Assembly: GCF_025148635.1 (NCBI RefSeq)
Contig: NZ_CP102269.1
Location: 2,418,001 to 2,482,000 of the forward strand
DNA: 64,000 bases
Direction of reading: 5' to 3'
Origin: Butyricimonas virosa
GTDB taxonomy: Bacteria > Bacteroidota > Bacteroidia > Bacteroidales > Marinifilaceae
In this document: one piece after another, positions 49,379-57,672 of the stretch
How positions within the stretch are numbered: the stretch's first letter is position 1
How the letters are laid out: every line of letters begins with the position of its first letter
Notes under the pieces: generated by a model
The model's input: the letters and a program-made list of their open reading frames with translations, nothing else
What the model was told of the DNA's origin: nothing
Databases searched by the model: none
Translations under genes and position numbers: made by a program

Positions 49379-51016
49379 TCAGATTTTACGCTCGATCTCC
49401 CGGAGATTTTCCATTTTCTTTTTCTGCAAGAAACCTTGGATGTCTTCTAAGTGTTCCTTTACTTTCTTGTTACCGAATTCGTAAACCTTGTGGACGAGTC
49501 CGGTGAGAAAATCACGGTCGTGGGACACGACGATCAAGGTACCGTCGAACTCTTTCAAGGCATTTTTCAAAATGTCCTTGGTACGGAGGTCAAGGTGGTT
49601 CGTAGGCTCGTCGAGAATCAACAGGTTCACGGGAGAGAGCAACAACTTGATCATGGCCAATCGGGTACGCTCTCCACCGGACAGAACTTTCACCTTTTTG
49701 TCGATGTCGTCACCGCTGAACATGAAAGCTCCCAGCATATCCTTGATTTTGTGTTTCAATTCCATGGGGGTTACGTCGTCGATGGTCTGGAAAACGGTAA
49801 GACTTTCGTCCATGAGAGAGGCTTGGTTTTGGGCGAAATATCCAATTTTCACGTTATAGCCTAATGTCAGTTTTCCGGTATAGGGAATTTCACCCATGAT
49901 ACATTTTACCAGCGTGGACTTGCCTTCCCCGTTACGACCGACAAAAGCGACTTTCTCTCCTTTTTCGATCGTGAAGTGGGCATCTTGGAACACGATGTGG
50001 CCGTCATAGTCTTTCGTAAGCTCTTCTGCGATCACCGGGTATTTACCGGAGTTTGGAGCGGGTGGGAATTTCAATCTCAGAGCGGAAGTGTCTTCCTCGT
50101 CAACTTCTAGTATTTCCAGTTTTTCCAACATCTTCACGCGGGATTGTACCTGTAAGGTTTTGGAATAGGTTCCCTTGAAACGCTCGATAAATTCTTTCGT
50201 CTCGGCGATCATTTTTTGCTGTTCGTCGTAGGCCTTTTGTTGTTGTATGCGTCGTTCTTGGCGTAGTACAAGGTATTGGGAGTAATTTACCTTGTAATCG
50301 TAAATGCGGCCCATGGTGACCTCGATAGTTCGGGTGGTGATGTTGTCAACAAATGTCCGGTCGTGGGATATTACGACAACAGCTTTCCCGTTATTCACGA
50401 GGAAGTCCTCCAGCCATTGAATCGAATCGATGTCAAGGTGGTTGGTAGGCTCGTCAAGTAGTAACACGTCCGGGTTTTTAAGCAACATCTTTGCCAACTC
50501 AATGCGCATACGCCAACCTCCACTGAAATCGGCTGTCGGACGATTGAAATCTTCCCGTTGGAATCCGAGTCCCAACAATACTTTTTCAACATCCGCCTCG
50601 TAATGCGTGGAGTCTATGCTGTAAAATTTCTCGCTGAGGGCGGATACGTCTTCAATGAGTTTGTAGTACTCTGGAGAATCGTAGTCCGTTCTTTCGGTAA
50701 GTTGTTGATTCAGCCGTTCAATTTCTTTCTCCATCTCGAAAAGGTGGGCAAAAGCCTGTGCCGTCTCATCGAAAACGGTTCTTTCGTTATGGGTCATTAA
50801 ATGCTGCGGTAGATAAGCGATAACAGTTTCTTTCGGGTAGGAAATATTTCCCCGGGAGGCTTGGCGTTCTCCCGCTAGAATTTTTAATAACGTGGATTTA
50901 CCTGCCCCGTTCTTTCCCATGAGGGCAATCCGGTCTTTGTCGTTGATAACAAAAGAAATATCTTTAAAAAGTGCTCTGTCTCCAAATTCTACTGTTAATC
51001 CGTCTACTGAAATCAT
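49379..51016 (-). CDS. ABC-F family ATPase (ribosome-associated type)
   Basis: 545 residues, two ABC domains without membrane segments: Walker A GKNGAGKST (about 35-43) and GRNGEGKST (about 360), signatures FSGGWRMR and LSGGERTR, Walker B LLLDEPTNHLD and LILDEPTNHLD. Between them is the ABC-F linker (about 240-310) with YSQYLVLRQERRIQQQKAY. The family binds ribosomes and resolves stalled translation or antibiotic inhibition. The linker is ordinary in length, so a housekeeping factor is more likely than a resistance protein. Stands alone. Confidence 0.88.
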   Translation of the reverse strand: MISVDGLTVEFGDRALFKDISFVINDKDRIALMGKNGAGKSTLLKILAGERQASRGNISYPKETVIAYLPQHLMTHNERTVFDETAQAFAHLFEMEKEIERLNQQLTERTDYDSPEYYKLIEDVSALSEKFYSIDSTHYEADVEKVLLGLGFQREDFNRPTADFSGGWRMRIELAKMLLKNPDVLLLDEPTNHLDIDSIQWLEDFLVNNGKAVVVISHDRTFVDNITTRTIEVTMGRIYDYKVNYSQYLVLRQERRIQQQKAYDEQQKMIAETKEFIERFKGTYSKTLQVQSRVKMLEKLEILEVDEEDTSALRLKFPPAPNSGKYPVIAEELTKDYDGHIVFQDAHFTIEKGEKVAFVGRNGEGKSTLVKCIMGEIPYTGKLTLGYNVKIGYFAQNQASLMDESLTVFQTIDDVTPMELKHKIKDMLGAFMFSGDDIDKKVKVLSGGERTRLAMIKLLLSPVNLLILDEPTNHLDLRTKDILKNALKEFDGTLIVVSHDRDFLTGLVHKVYEFGNKKVKEHLEDIQGFLQKKKMENLREIERKI

Positions 51017-51479
51017 ATTTAATTGAAAATTGAAAGTTGAAAATTGAAAATGGATTTACATTTTCAAATAGCGGTGCGAAGATAAAATAATTTGTTTAGA
51101 TTTTTTTTCAAGGGGAAATTTAAAATGGTGGAAAATAACGAGCGGGGAAATTATCTATGGAATAATTTCCGGTGTAATACCTTGGAGCAAAGGAAGAAAT
51201 TCCGTGTTAATCTCGGTGCATTTTCGGAACATCTTCGGTGCAATTTCGCTCAGCGGGCGAAGTTGGAGCGGGGGTGGGAGGATGGTGGGGGAAAGGAAAG
51301 TACTTTTTCTGTCGGTAGTACAGCGGGAATGTAGGGGATGTGTTCTGAAACTGGTGTGAGGGTAAATGTCGTTTGTGTAGTAATTTATGTTGTTTGTGAG
51401 AATATGACGTCGTTTATGAAATGAATTCGTTGAGAAGAGATGGGAAAGGTACTTTTGTCATGATAATTAATAAAATAGT
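51017..51479. other. non-coding region with degenerate AATTGAAA repeats
   Basis: 51012-51066 consists of imperfect tandem AAATTGAAAGTTGAA units. The stretch 51100-51340 has an open frame of 80 codons (51092-51334) with no family likeness and composition unlike neighbours; I do not call it a gene. A -7 box TACTTTTG lies at 51450-51457, 23 bases before the DUF6266 ATG. Confidence 0.5.
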
Positions 51480-52106
51480 ATGGCAAAGACTGAACAAGAG
51501 ATTAGAGGTAAAGTTGGTAATATGGTTTTCTACAAGGTTGGTAATGAAATCCGGGTGAGAAGTACAGCGAATGATTTTCAAGATGCCGATTCGGAAGGAC
51601 AACATCCCGGAAGATCCCGGTTAAGAGTGGCAACTCTTTTTTATCAACGGTTAACGAAGACGATTTCTAGGAGAATATGGAAATTAGCGGCGACAGGGAC
51701 AAGTCAGAATGGTTTTAATCTTTTTATGAAGAAAAACATGATGGTATTTACCCCGTGTGGAAATGTGGGGGATTTTTCTCGCTTGTGTTTGACAGCAGGA
51801 GTTTTGCAACAAGTGAATCACTTGGAAGTAACGGCAGATGATGAGGGGCGGGTTACTTTGACGTGGGAGGTGGGGATCAATTCGCCTTCAGCCGGGGATG
51901 AGGATCGCTTACGGGTGATCGTGTTGTTGAGTGACCGTTGTTTTTCTCCTTTTGTCGTGGAAGGAGTAGATGCCCGGAGAAAGGATGGGAGTATGACATT
52001 TCAGCTGGAACGGGCAGGGGGACAGATAGCACATTTGTATTGTTTTTTCTCGGGGGAAGGAGGAATGACCTACTCTTCGAGTCAGTACGTGAGAGTGGGC
52101 GGGTGA
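51480..52106 (+). CDS. DUF6266-like protein
   Basis: 208 residues, no signal peptide or membrane segment. The N-terminal GKVGNMVFYKVGNEIRVRS region, followed by a basic helical stretch (TFFYQRLTKTISRRIW-like) and a beta-rich second half (LEVTADDEGRVTLTWEV), resembles the DUF6266 group of Bacteroidetes, whose function is unknown. Single gene with its own promoter box. The assignment rests on resemblance of the first 40 residues. Confidence 0.6.
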   Translation: MAKTEQEIRGKVGNMVFYKVGNEIRVRSTANDFQDADSEGQHPGRSRLRVATLFYQRLTKTISRRIWKLAATGTSQNGFNLFMKKNMMVFTPCGNVGDFSRLCLTAGVLQQVNHLEVTADDEGRVTLTWEVGINSPSAGDEDRLRVIVLLSDRCFSPFVVEGVDARRKDGSMTFQLERAGGQIAHLYCFFSGEGGMTYSSSQYVRVGG

Positions 52107-52236
52107 GATTGTTCGTTTGTCGATCAATTTTGGCTCTCTTTTTGTAGGATGTTCTGCGAGTGTAAATTTTGTTATAATATTTAAGAACAAATTAAAAGGA
52201 ATCGTCGTACAATAGAGTTACGAATAAATTATTGTT

Positions 52237-53715
52237 ATGATGGAAATATCAGATATAGGATTGATCGGATTGGCGGTAATGGGTGAGAATTTGGCTTTGA
52301 ACTTGGAAAGTAAAGGGTACACGGTCTCTGTTTACAACCGGGTTCACCCGGACCGGGAAAGCGTGGTAACCCGTTTCGTGGAAGGGCGAGGGAAGGGAAA
52401 GTGTTTTCACGGGACCTATACAATTGAAGAGTTCGTGGAGTCCATACGCTTGCCGCGGAAGATCATGTTAATGGTGAAGGCCGGAGACCCGGTTGACGAG
52501 TTGATCGGGCAGTTACTCCCGTGGCTTTCTCCGGGGGACGTTATTATTGACGGGGGAAATTCGGATTACCATGATACGGAACGTCGGGTGAAAATGCTGG
52601 AAGAGAAGGGCCTCTATTTTATTGGAGCCGGGATTTCCGGGGGAGAGGAGGGGGCGTTGAACGGGCCTTCCATTATGCCGGGTGGTTCGGAGACGGCTTG
52701 GCCGTTAGTGAAAGATATACTACAGTCGATTGCGGCAAAACTGGAAGACGGTTCTCCTTGTTGCGAATGGATCGGTCCCGGTGGGGCTGGGCATTACGTG
52801 AAGATGGTACATAATGGGATCGAGTACGGGGATATGGAACTGATTGCAGAGGCGTATTCTATGTTGAAGAAAAGAACCGGGTTGGATAATGACGGCTTGG
52901 GAGATATTTTTGAGTTGTGGAACCGGGGAGAACTGAATAGCTTTTTGATCGAGATTACTTCACATATTTTGCATTACAAGGAAGAGAATGGAGACTATTT
53001 GTTGGATCATATTTTGGATGTGGCCGGGCAGAAGGGAACGGGAAAATGGAGTGTGATGGCGGCCTTGGATGAGGGGGACCCGTTGACGCTGGTGTCGGAG
53101 GCGGTGTTTGCCCGTTTCATGTCGTCCTTGGTGAACGAAAGAGAGAGAGCGTCCGTACAGTACCCCTCGGGTAAAGTGGGAGATATGGAGGCTTGCATTA
53201 CCTTGAACACATCTGGAATCGAGGCGGTGAGAGATGCCTTGTATGCGGCGAAACTGATCTCTTACGCGCAGGGGTTTTCCTTGATGCGCAGGGCCTCCGA
53301 GCGAAATGGCTGGAATTTGGATTACGGGACAATCGCTAAAATATGGAGAAAGGGATGTATCATTCGCTCTGTATTCTTGGAGAGGATTACTCAAGCATTC
53401 ACGAAGAGTCCGGGATTGCAGAACTTGTTATTCGATGCTTTTTTCCACGAGAGAATGGAGAATGCTTTGCCGGCTTTGCGGGGTGTGGTCGTGGATTGCG
53501 TGTTTAACGGTATTGCGGCTCCTTGTTTCTTCTCGGCACTGAGTTATTTTGACGGGTTACGTAATTTTAATTCCGCAGCGAATTTGATACAGGCGCAACG
53601 GGATTATTTCGGGGCGCATACTTACGAACGTACGGATGCTGAGAGGGGTAAGTTTTTCCATACCGACTGGACGGGAAAAGGTGGAAAGACGGTTTCAGGA
53701 ACTTATAATGTGTAA
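52237..53715 (+). CDS. gnd: 6-phosphogluconate dehydrogenase (decarboxylating)
   Basis: Oxidative pentose phosphate pathway: 6-phosphogluconate to ribulose 5-phosphate, CO2 and NADPH. 492 residues. Rossmann start IGLAVMGENLALNLESKGY with VYNR suggesting NADP+, ADGGNSDYH-like IIDGGNSDYHDTERR, GAGISGGEEGALNGPSIMPGG split across two strands, and the catalytic GAGHYVKMVHNGIEYG. The C-terminal helical domain is complete. It overlaps nothing but is only 2 bases ahead of zwf. Confidence 0.95.
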   Translation: MMEISDIGLIGLAVMGENLALNLESKGYTVSVYNRVHPDRESVVTRFVEGRGKGKCFHGTYTIEEFVESIRLPRKIMLMVKAGDPVDELIGQLLPWLSPGDVIIDGGNSDYHDTERRVKMLEEKGLYFIGAGISGGEEGALNGPSIMPGGSETAWPLVKDILQSIAAKLEDGSPCCEWIGPGGAGHYVKMVHNGIEYGDMELIAEAYSMLKKRTGLDNDGLGDIFELWNRGELNSFLIEITSHILHYKEENGDYLLDHILDVAGQKGTGKWSVMAALDEGDPLTLVSEAVFARFMSSLVNERERASVQYPSGKVGDMEACITLNTSGIEAVRDALYAAKLISYAQGFSLMRRASERNGWNLDYGTIAKIWRKGCIIRSVFLERITQAFTKSPGLQNLLFDAFFHERMENALPALRGVVVDCVFNGIAAPCFFSALSYFDGLRNFNSAANLIQAQRDYFGAHTYERTDAERGKFFHTDWTGKGGKTVSGTYNV

Positions 53716-53717
53716 TT

Positions 53718-55220
53718 ATGAATAGACCGGAGGATCAGGTATTAGTCATATTCGGGGCATCGGGTGATTTAACCAAACGAATGTTGATGCCCTCTTTATA
53801 CGAGTTACATGTACGGCAGATGTTGCCGGAGCGTTTTGTTATTTTGGGAACTTCAAGGAAATCCATGAGTGATGAGGAGTTCCGTTTGTCGATCCGTTTG
53901 ATGTTGGAGGAGTTGAAAGGGGAAAAAGGACTGGACGGGGAAGAGGTGGATCGTTTCTTGCAGAAAGTGTTCTACCAACCTTTTGATCCCGTGGGAGGTG
54001 CTGACGAGTTGGGAGAACGGGTGATGTTTTTGATGGAGGAAAACGCTATTCCGATGCAGGTGGTGTATTATCTGGCAACTCCGCCGAATTCCCAGCAGGC
54101 AATCACGAAATACATTGGAAGAAGTTGTCTGTTTGGCGTAAAGGAACGGGGTGGATGGCACCGGATCGTGGTGGAAAAGCCTTTCGGAACAAGTTTGGAG
54201 ACGGCGAAGGAGTTGGATAAATCCTTGTTGCAAGTGTTCTGTGAACAGGAGATTTATCGTATCGATCACTTCTTGGGGAAGGAGACTGTACAGAATATAT
54301 TGGTCTTACGTTTTGCGAACGAAATATTCGAATCCCTGTGGAATCGGAACTACGTGGATTACGTGGAAATATATGCCTTGGAATCGCTCGGGATCGAGAA
54401 TCGGGGGAAGTATTACGAGACAGCGGGGGCTTTACGGGATATGGTGCAGAACCATTTGATGCAGTTGTTGGCTTTCGTGGCTATGGAATCCCCGGCGACG
54501 ATGGAGCCAGAAGTGATTCGGGACGAGACGGTGAAGGTGTTACGTTCGCTTCGGCAGTGGAAAGGGGAGGATATTCCCCGTAATGTTGTTCGAGCTCAAT
54601 ACGTGGCAGGAGAATCGAAGGGGCAACCCGTGGTTGGGTATTTACAAGAAAAGGATGTTGCCCCGAATTCCGACATGGAGACTTACGTGGCGTTGAAAGT
54701 GTTTATTGATAATTGGCGCTGGAGTCATGTGCCGTTTTATATATATACAGGTAAGCGATTGAAAGACAAACGTTCCGGGGTGGTAATTCATTTCAAGTCC
54801 ACGCCGCATAAGTTATTTCAGGGGCAATGCGAGGGTTCGTCTTGTAACCAGTTGATTATTCGTATGACACCGGATGAAGGGGTGATGTTGAAGTTCGGGT
54901 TGAAAATGCCGGGTGGCGGTTTTACGGTGAAACAAGTGGGGATGGATTTCCTGTATGCCTCGCTTTGTAACAATTATCTGCCGGGAGCCTACGAGCGTTT
55001 GTTGCTGGATGCCATGCAGGGAGATTCGATGCTTTACACGCGGGATGATGCCTTGGAGGCCAGTTGGAAGTTTATCGATCCGATCGTGAACTATTGGCGG
55101 GAACATCCGGGAGAGCATTTACGAACGTATGCTGCGGGAAGTGAGGGGCCGGATTTGAGTGATGTGTGGGATGTGGCTCCACCTGTTTCGAAAGAAGATA
55201 AAAATGTTTGTTGGTTATGA
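53718..55220 (+). CDS. zwf: glucose-6-phosphate 1-dehydrogenase
   Basis: First step of the oxidative pentose phosphate pathway. 500 residues. NADP-binding FGASGDLTKR (12-21), substrate signature RIDHFLGKE (181-189) with the catalytic His, and EKPFGTSLETA. Two bases after gnd and with its stop overlapping the next ATG as ATGA, so gnd, zwf and the patatin gene form one tight operon. The lactonase gene pgl, which follows zwf in some Bacteroides, is absent from this place. Confidence 0.95.
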   Translation: MNRPEDQVLVIFGASGDLTKRMLMPSLYELHVRQMLPERFVILGTSRKSMSDEEFRLSIRLMLEELKGEKGLDGEEVDRFLQKVFYQPFDPVGGADELGERVMFLMEENAIPMQVVYYLATPPNSQQAITKYIGRSCLFGVKERGGWHRIVVEKPFGTSLETAKELDKSLLQVFCEQEIYRIDHFLGKETVQNILVLRFANEIFESLWNRNYVDYVEIYALESLGIENRGKYYETAGALRDMVQNHLMQLLAFVAMESPATMEPEVIRDETVKVLRSLRQWKGEDIPRNVVRAQYVAGESKGQPVVGYLQEKDVAPNSDMETYVALKVFIDNWRWSHVPFYIYTGKRLKDKRSGVVIHFKSTPHKLFQGQCEGSSCNQLIIRMTPDEGVMLKFGLKMPGGGFTVKQVGMDFLYASLCNNYLPGAYERLLLDAMQGDSMLYTRDDALEASWKFIDPIVNYWREHPGEHLRTYAAGSEGPDLSDVWDVAPPVSKEDKNVCWL

Positions 55221-56053
55221 TATTAGATTCACACACGGGATTAGTGCTTGAAGGTGGCGGGATGAGAGGCGTCTTTACTGCCGGAGCGTTGGATTTTTTG
55301 ATGGATAAAAAGGTTTATTTCCCTTACACGATCGGTGTTTCTGCTGGGGCGTGTAACGGACTTTCCTATGCTTCTCGTCAGCGGGGACGGGCCAAGAGGT
55401 GTAATATTGATTTGTTGGATAAGTATCATTATATCGGGTTTCGCTATTTTTTCACGAAGCGGAGTATCATGGATTTTGACCTTATTTTTGACGATTTCCC
55501 GACCCGGATTATCCCGTACGATTATGATACTTACTTTACTTCTCCGGAGCGTTTCGTGATGGTGACGAGTAATTGCAGGACGGGCGAGGCGAATTATTTC
55601 GAGGAAAAGCATGATCCGGTACGTTTGCTGAATATTTGTCGGGCCTCTTGCAGTCTGCCTTTTGTTTGTCCGATCTCTTACGTGGACGGGGAACCCATGT
55701 TGGACGGGGGAATCTGTGATGCCATCCCGATCCGGAAGGCAATAGCTGACGGGTTCGATCGTAACGTGGTGATCCTGACTCGTAATAAAGGTTACCGGAA
55801 AGATGAAAAAGAGAAATCATTGCCTTGGTTTATGTATCGTAAGTATCCGGCGTTACGGGAGAGCTTGAGGATAAAGAATAAACGTTATAACGAGACGCTG
55901 GATTTTTTGGAACAGTTGGAACGGGAGAAAAAAGTAATCTTGATTCGTCCGGAGAAGCCGTTGGAGGTGGATCGGATTGAGCAAGACGTGACGAAATTAA
56001 CGGACTTGTATAATCAGGGATACGAATGTGCCCGTAAAGTATTTAGTATTTAA
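55217..56053 (+). CDS. patatin-like phospholipase family protein (RssA/YjjU type)
   Basis: 278 residues from the ATG that overlaps the zwf stop (ATGA); a TTG three codons earlier is possible. Ser-Asp dyad lipid hydrolase: oxyanion LEGGGMRGVFTAGAL, nucleophile Ser42 in GVSAGA, Asp163 in MLDGGICDA. No signal peptide, so it should be cytoplasmic or peripheral at the membrane. The link to the pentose phosphate genes is positional; a metabolic connection is not evident. Confidence 0.9.
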   Translation: MILDSHTGLVLEGGGMRGVFTAGALDFLMDKKVYFPYTIGVSAGACNGLSYASRQRGRAKRCNIDLLDKYHYIGFRYFFTKRSIMDFDLIFDDFPTRIIPYDYDTYFTSPERFVMVTSNCRTGEANYFEEKHDPVRLLNICRASCSLPFVCPISYVDGEPMLDGGICDAIPIRKAIADGFDRNVVILTRNKGYRKDEKEKSLPWFMYRKYPALRESLRIKNKRYNETLDFLEQLEREKKVILIRPEKPLEVDRIEQDVTKLTDLYNQGYECARKVFSI

Positions 56054-56063
56054 TATTGCGGTT

Positions 56064-56471
56064 ATGGAAGAGCTTACATTGACAACACCTTCTATTTTAT
56101 TCTCGGCTATATCGTTGATCATGCTGGCTTATACGAATCGTTTTCTGGCGTATGCCCAAGTGATTCGGAATTTGAAGGGAGAACATGAGAATCGGCCGAG
56201 TGCGATGACCAAATTGCAACTGGATAATTTACGGAAGCGGCTCTACATGGCTCGATCGATGCAAATTTACGGGGTGATCAGTTTATTACTTTGCGTGGTT
56301 TGTACCTTTTTTATCTATATCGGTCTACAAACTTTGGCCGTTTACACGTTCGGTGTGGCTTTGTTGCTGTTGGTGATTTCATTGGGAATTTCCGTGAAAG
56401 AGATATTGATTTCGGTGAAGGCGTTGGAATTTAGGTTAGATAACGTGACCCCGGAGGAAGAGAAGAAATAA
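56064..56471 (+). CDS. DUF2721 membrane protein
   Basis: 135 residues from the ATG at 56064, ten bases after the patatin gene; an in-frame ATG at 56028 would overlap it. Three hydrophobic segments (TPSILFSAISLIMLAYTNRF, a pair around GVISLLLCVVCTFFIYIG and VYTFGVALLLLVISLGI), with a basic cytoplasmic loop between the first and second. Family of unknown function, common in proteobacteria and Bacteroidetes. Likely the last gene of the gnd operon. Confidence 0.8.
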   Translation: MEELTLTTPSILFSAISLIMLAYTNRFLAYAQVIRNLKGEHENRPSAMTKLQLDNLRKRLYMARSMQIYGVISLLLCVVCTFFIYIGLQTLAVYTFGVALLLLVISLGISVKEILISVKALEFRLDNVTPEEEKK

Positions 56472-56558
56472 AAGAAGTAATCTATTGTTGTATGCATGAC
56501 GGATTTGTGATGATGTTTCATTGTTGAGACAAATTGGTTGAAAAATAAGTTCAAAATA

Positions 56559-56589
56559 TTGCAATGTTGGAATAAATGTTTTAACTTTG
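56559..56589 (+). promoter_or_regulatory. promoter of a candidate small RNA
   Basis: TTG (56559-56561) and TAACTTTG (56582-56589) are 23 bases apart start to start. No reading frame follows; the structured segment at 56614-56700 does. Confidence 0.5.
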
Positions 56590-56595
56590 TCAAGA

Positions 56596-56712
56596 AGACA
56601 AATTAGAACTTTAGAAAACAGTCGGCTCCCGGCAGAGATCATCACACCAAAACAGAAATACTGCCTTCTTTTCGATACCATATCATTCCCGACTGTTTTC
56701 TTCTTCTTATAA
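56596..56712 (+). ncRNA. candidate structured small RNA, unassigned family
   Basis: Between the DUF2721 gene and the Cof-type phosphatase. A 12-bp perfect closing stem pairs GAAAACAGTCGG (56614-56625) with CCGACTGTTTTC (56689-56700). Inside is a large internal loop and an apical stem GGCAG/CTGCC (56631-56635/56661-56665). A T-rich tail (TTCTTCTTAT) follows and a good promoter precedes it. The shape, a long rod with an open central bubble, recalls 6S-type RNAs, but I cannot match it to a family by sequence. It could also be a long 3' hairpin of the upstream operon. Confidence 0.4.
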
Positions 56713-56750
56713 ATTTTGATTTAGGTCAATGAGAATTGTTGTGTAAATCT

Positions 56751-56760
56751 GTATTTTTGC
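56751..56760 (+). promoter_or_regulatory. -7 box of the Cof-type phosphatase gene (also fits the CTnDOT core)
   Basis: GTATTTTTGC contains TATTTTTG and fits GTANNTTTGC. It lies 18 bases before the ATG at 56778, a short leader. Confidence 0.5.
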
Positions 56761-56777
56761 GTTGAAATTAGGATGAT

Positions 56778-57551
56778 ATGATAAAAGCTGTATTTTTTGA
56801 TATTGACGGGACGTTGGTTAGTTTTAAGACACATCGGGTTCCGGATTCTACGAAGAGAGCGATTGCAATTTTGCGTGCCAAAGGTATTCGGGTATTCATT
56901 GCGAGTGGGAGGCAATTGTTGGCTATTAATAATTTAGAAGACCTGCAATTTGACGGTTATGTTACTTTAAACGGGGGCTATTGTATTGTGGGGGAGAAAG
57001 TGATTTATAAGTATAGTATGCCATCGGAAGATATGGTTTCTTTAGTGCAATACATGGAAGAACAAGAGAGTTTTCCCTGTATTTTTGTGCATGAAAATGC
57101 ATTTTATATTAATTACACGAACGAACGGACGAACGAGGTTTTTCGTTTACTGAACTTCCCGCAACCACCTAGTCTGCCTTTACGGGAGGCTGTCGAAGGA
57201 GAGGTTTTCCAGTTGGTGGCATTTTTCACGAAAGAACAGGAGAATGCGATTATGGCTGCCATGCCTCATTGTGAGGCAACCCGGTGGAATCCATTGTTCT
57301 CGGATATTATTCCGAAAGGAAGTAGTAAGCAAGTGGGGGTAGATAGAATGTTGGATTATTTTGGAATATCATTGGAGGAATCGATGGCTTTCGGGGATGG
57401 GGGAAATGATGTCCTCATGTTGAAACATGTCGGGATCGGGGTGGCTATGGGAAATGCGGGAGATGAAGTAAAGCTGGCAGCGGATTATGTTACTGATTTC
57501 GTGGATGAGGATGGAATTGAAAAGGCTTTACGGCATTTCGGGGTGATTTAG
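56778..57551 (+). CDS. Cof-type HAD-IIB family hydrolase
   Basis: 257-residue cytoplasmic sugar-phosphatase-like enzyme. Motif I DIDGTLV (8-14) with nucleophile Asp8, motif II IASGRQ, motif III Lys in IPKGSSKQVG and motif IV FGDGGNDVLML. The type IIB cap lies between motifs II and III. Substrate range of such enzymes is broad (hexose phosphates, FMN, pyridoxal phosphate). Single gene with its own promoter box and terminator. Confidence 0.92.
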   Translation: MIKAVFFDIDGTLVSFKTHRVPDSTKRAIAILRAKGIRVFIASGRQLLAINNLEDLQFDGYVTLNGGYCIVGEKVIYKYSMPSEDMVSLVQYMEEQESFPCIFVHENAFYINYTNERTNEVFRLLNFPQPPSLPLREAVEGEVFQLVAFFTKEQENAIMAAMPHCEATRWNPLFSDIIPKGSSKQVGVDRMLDYFGISLEESMAFGDGGNDVLMLKHVGIGVAMGNAGDEVKLAADYVTDFVDEDGIEKALRHFGVI

Positions 57552-57582
57552 CTGTTGGGGAATTTATTGTTGAGATATTTGA

Positions 57583-57613
57583 AAGTCCGAACTTATAAAA
57601 GTTCGGACTTTTG
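57583..57613. terminator. terminator between the Cof-type gene and dxs
   Basis: A 12-bp perfect stem AAGTCCGAACTT/AAGTTCGGACTT with loop ATAA, then TTGC. The A- and T-ended arms let it work for both convergent genes. Confidence 0.8.
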
Positions 57614-57672
57614 CTCTAAAAAAGGGGGTGTCCACTTTTTTAGTTGCTGGTTGCTACATATTAACCTAAAAC

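Noticed and set aside
51092..51334. 80-codon open frame before the DUF6266 gene
   Set aside because: No recognisable domain, odd composition (EHLRCNF, GWEDGGGKES) and no promoter box close to its start.
52237..55220. gnd and zwf as recently acquired genes
   Set aside because: Base composition and codon use look like the neighbouring core genes and no mobile-element remnants flank them.
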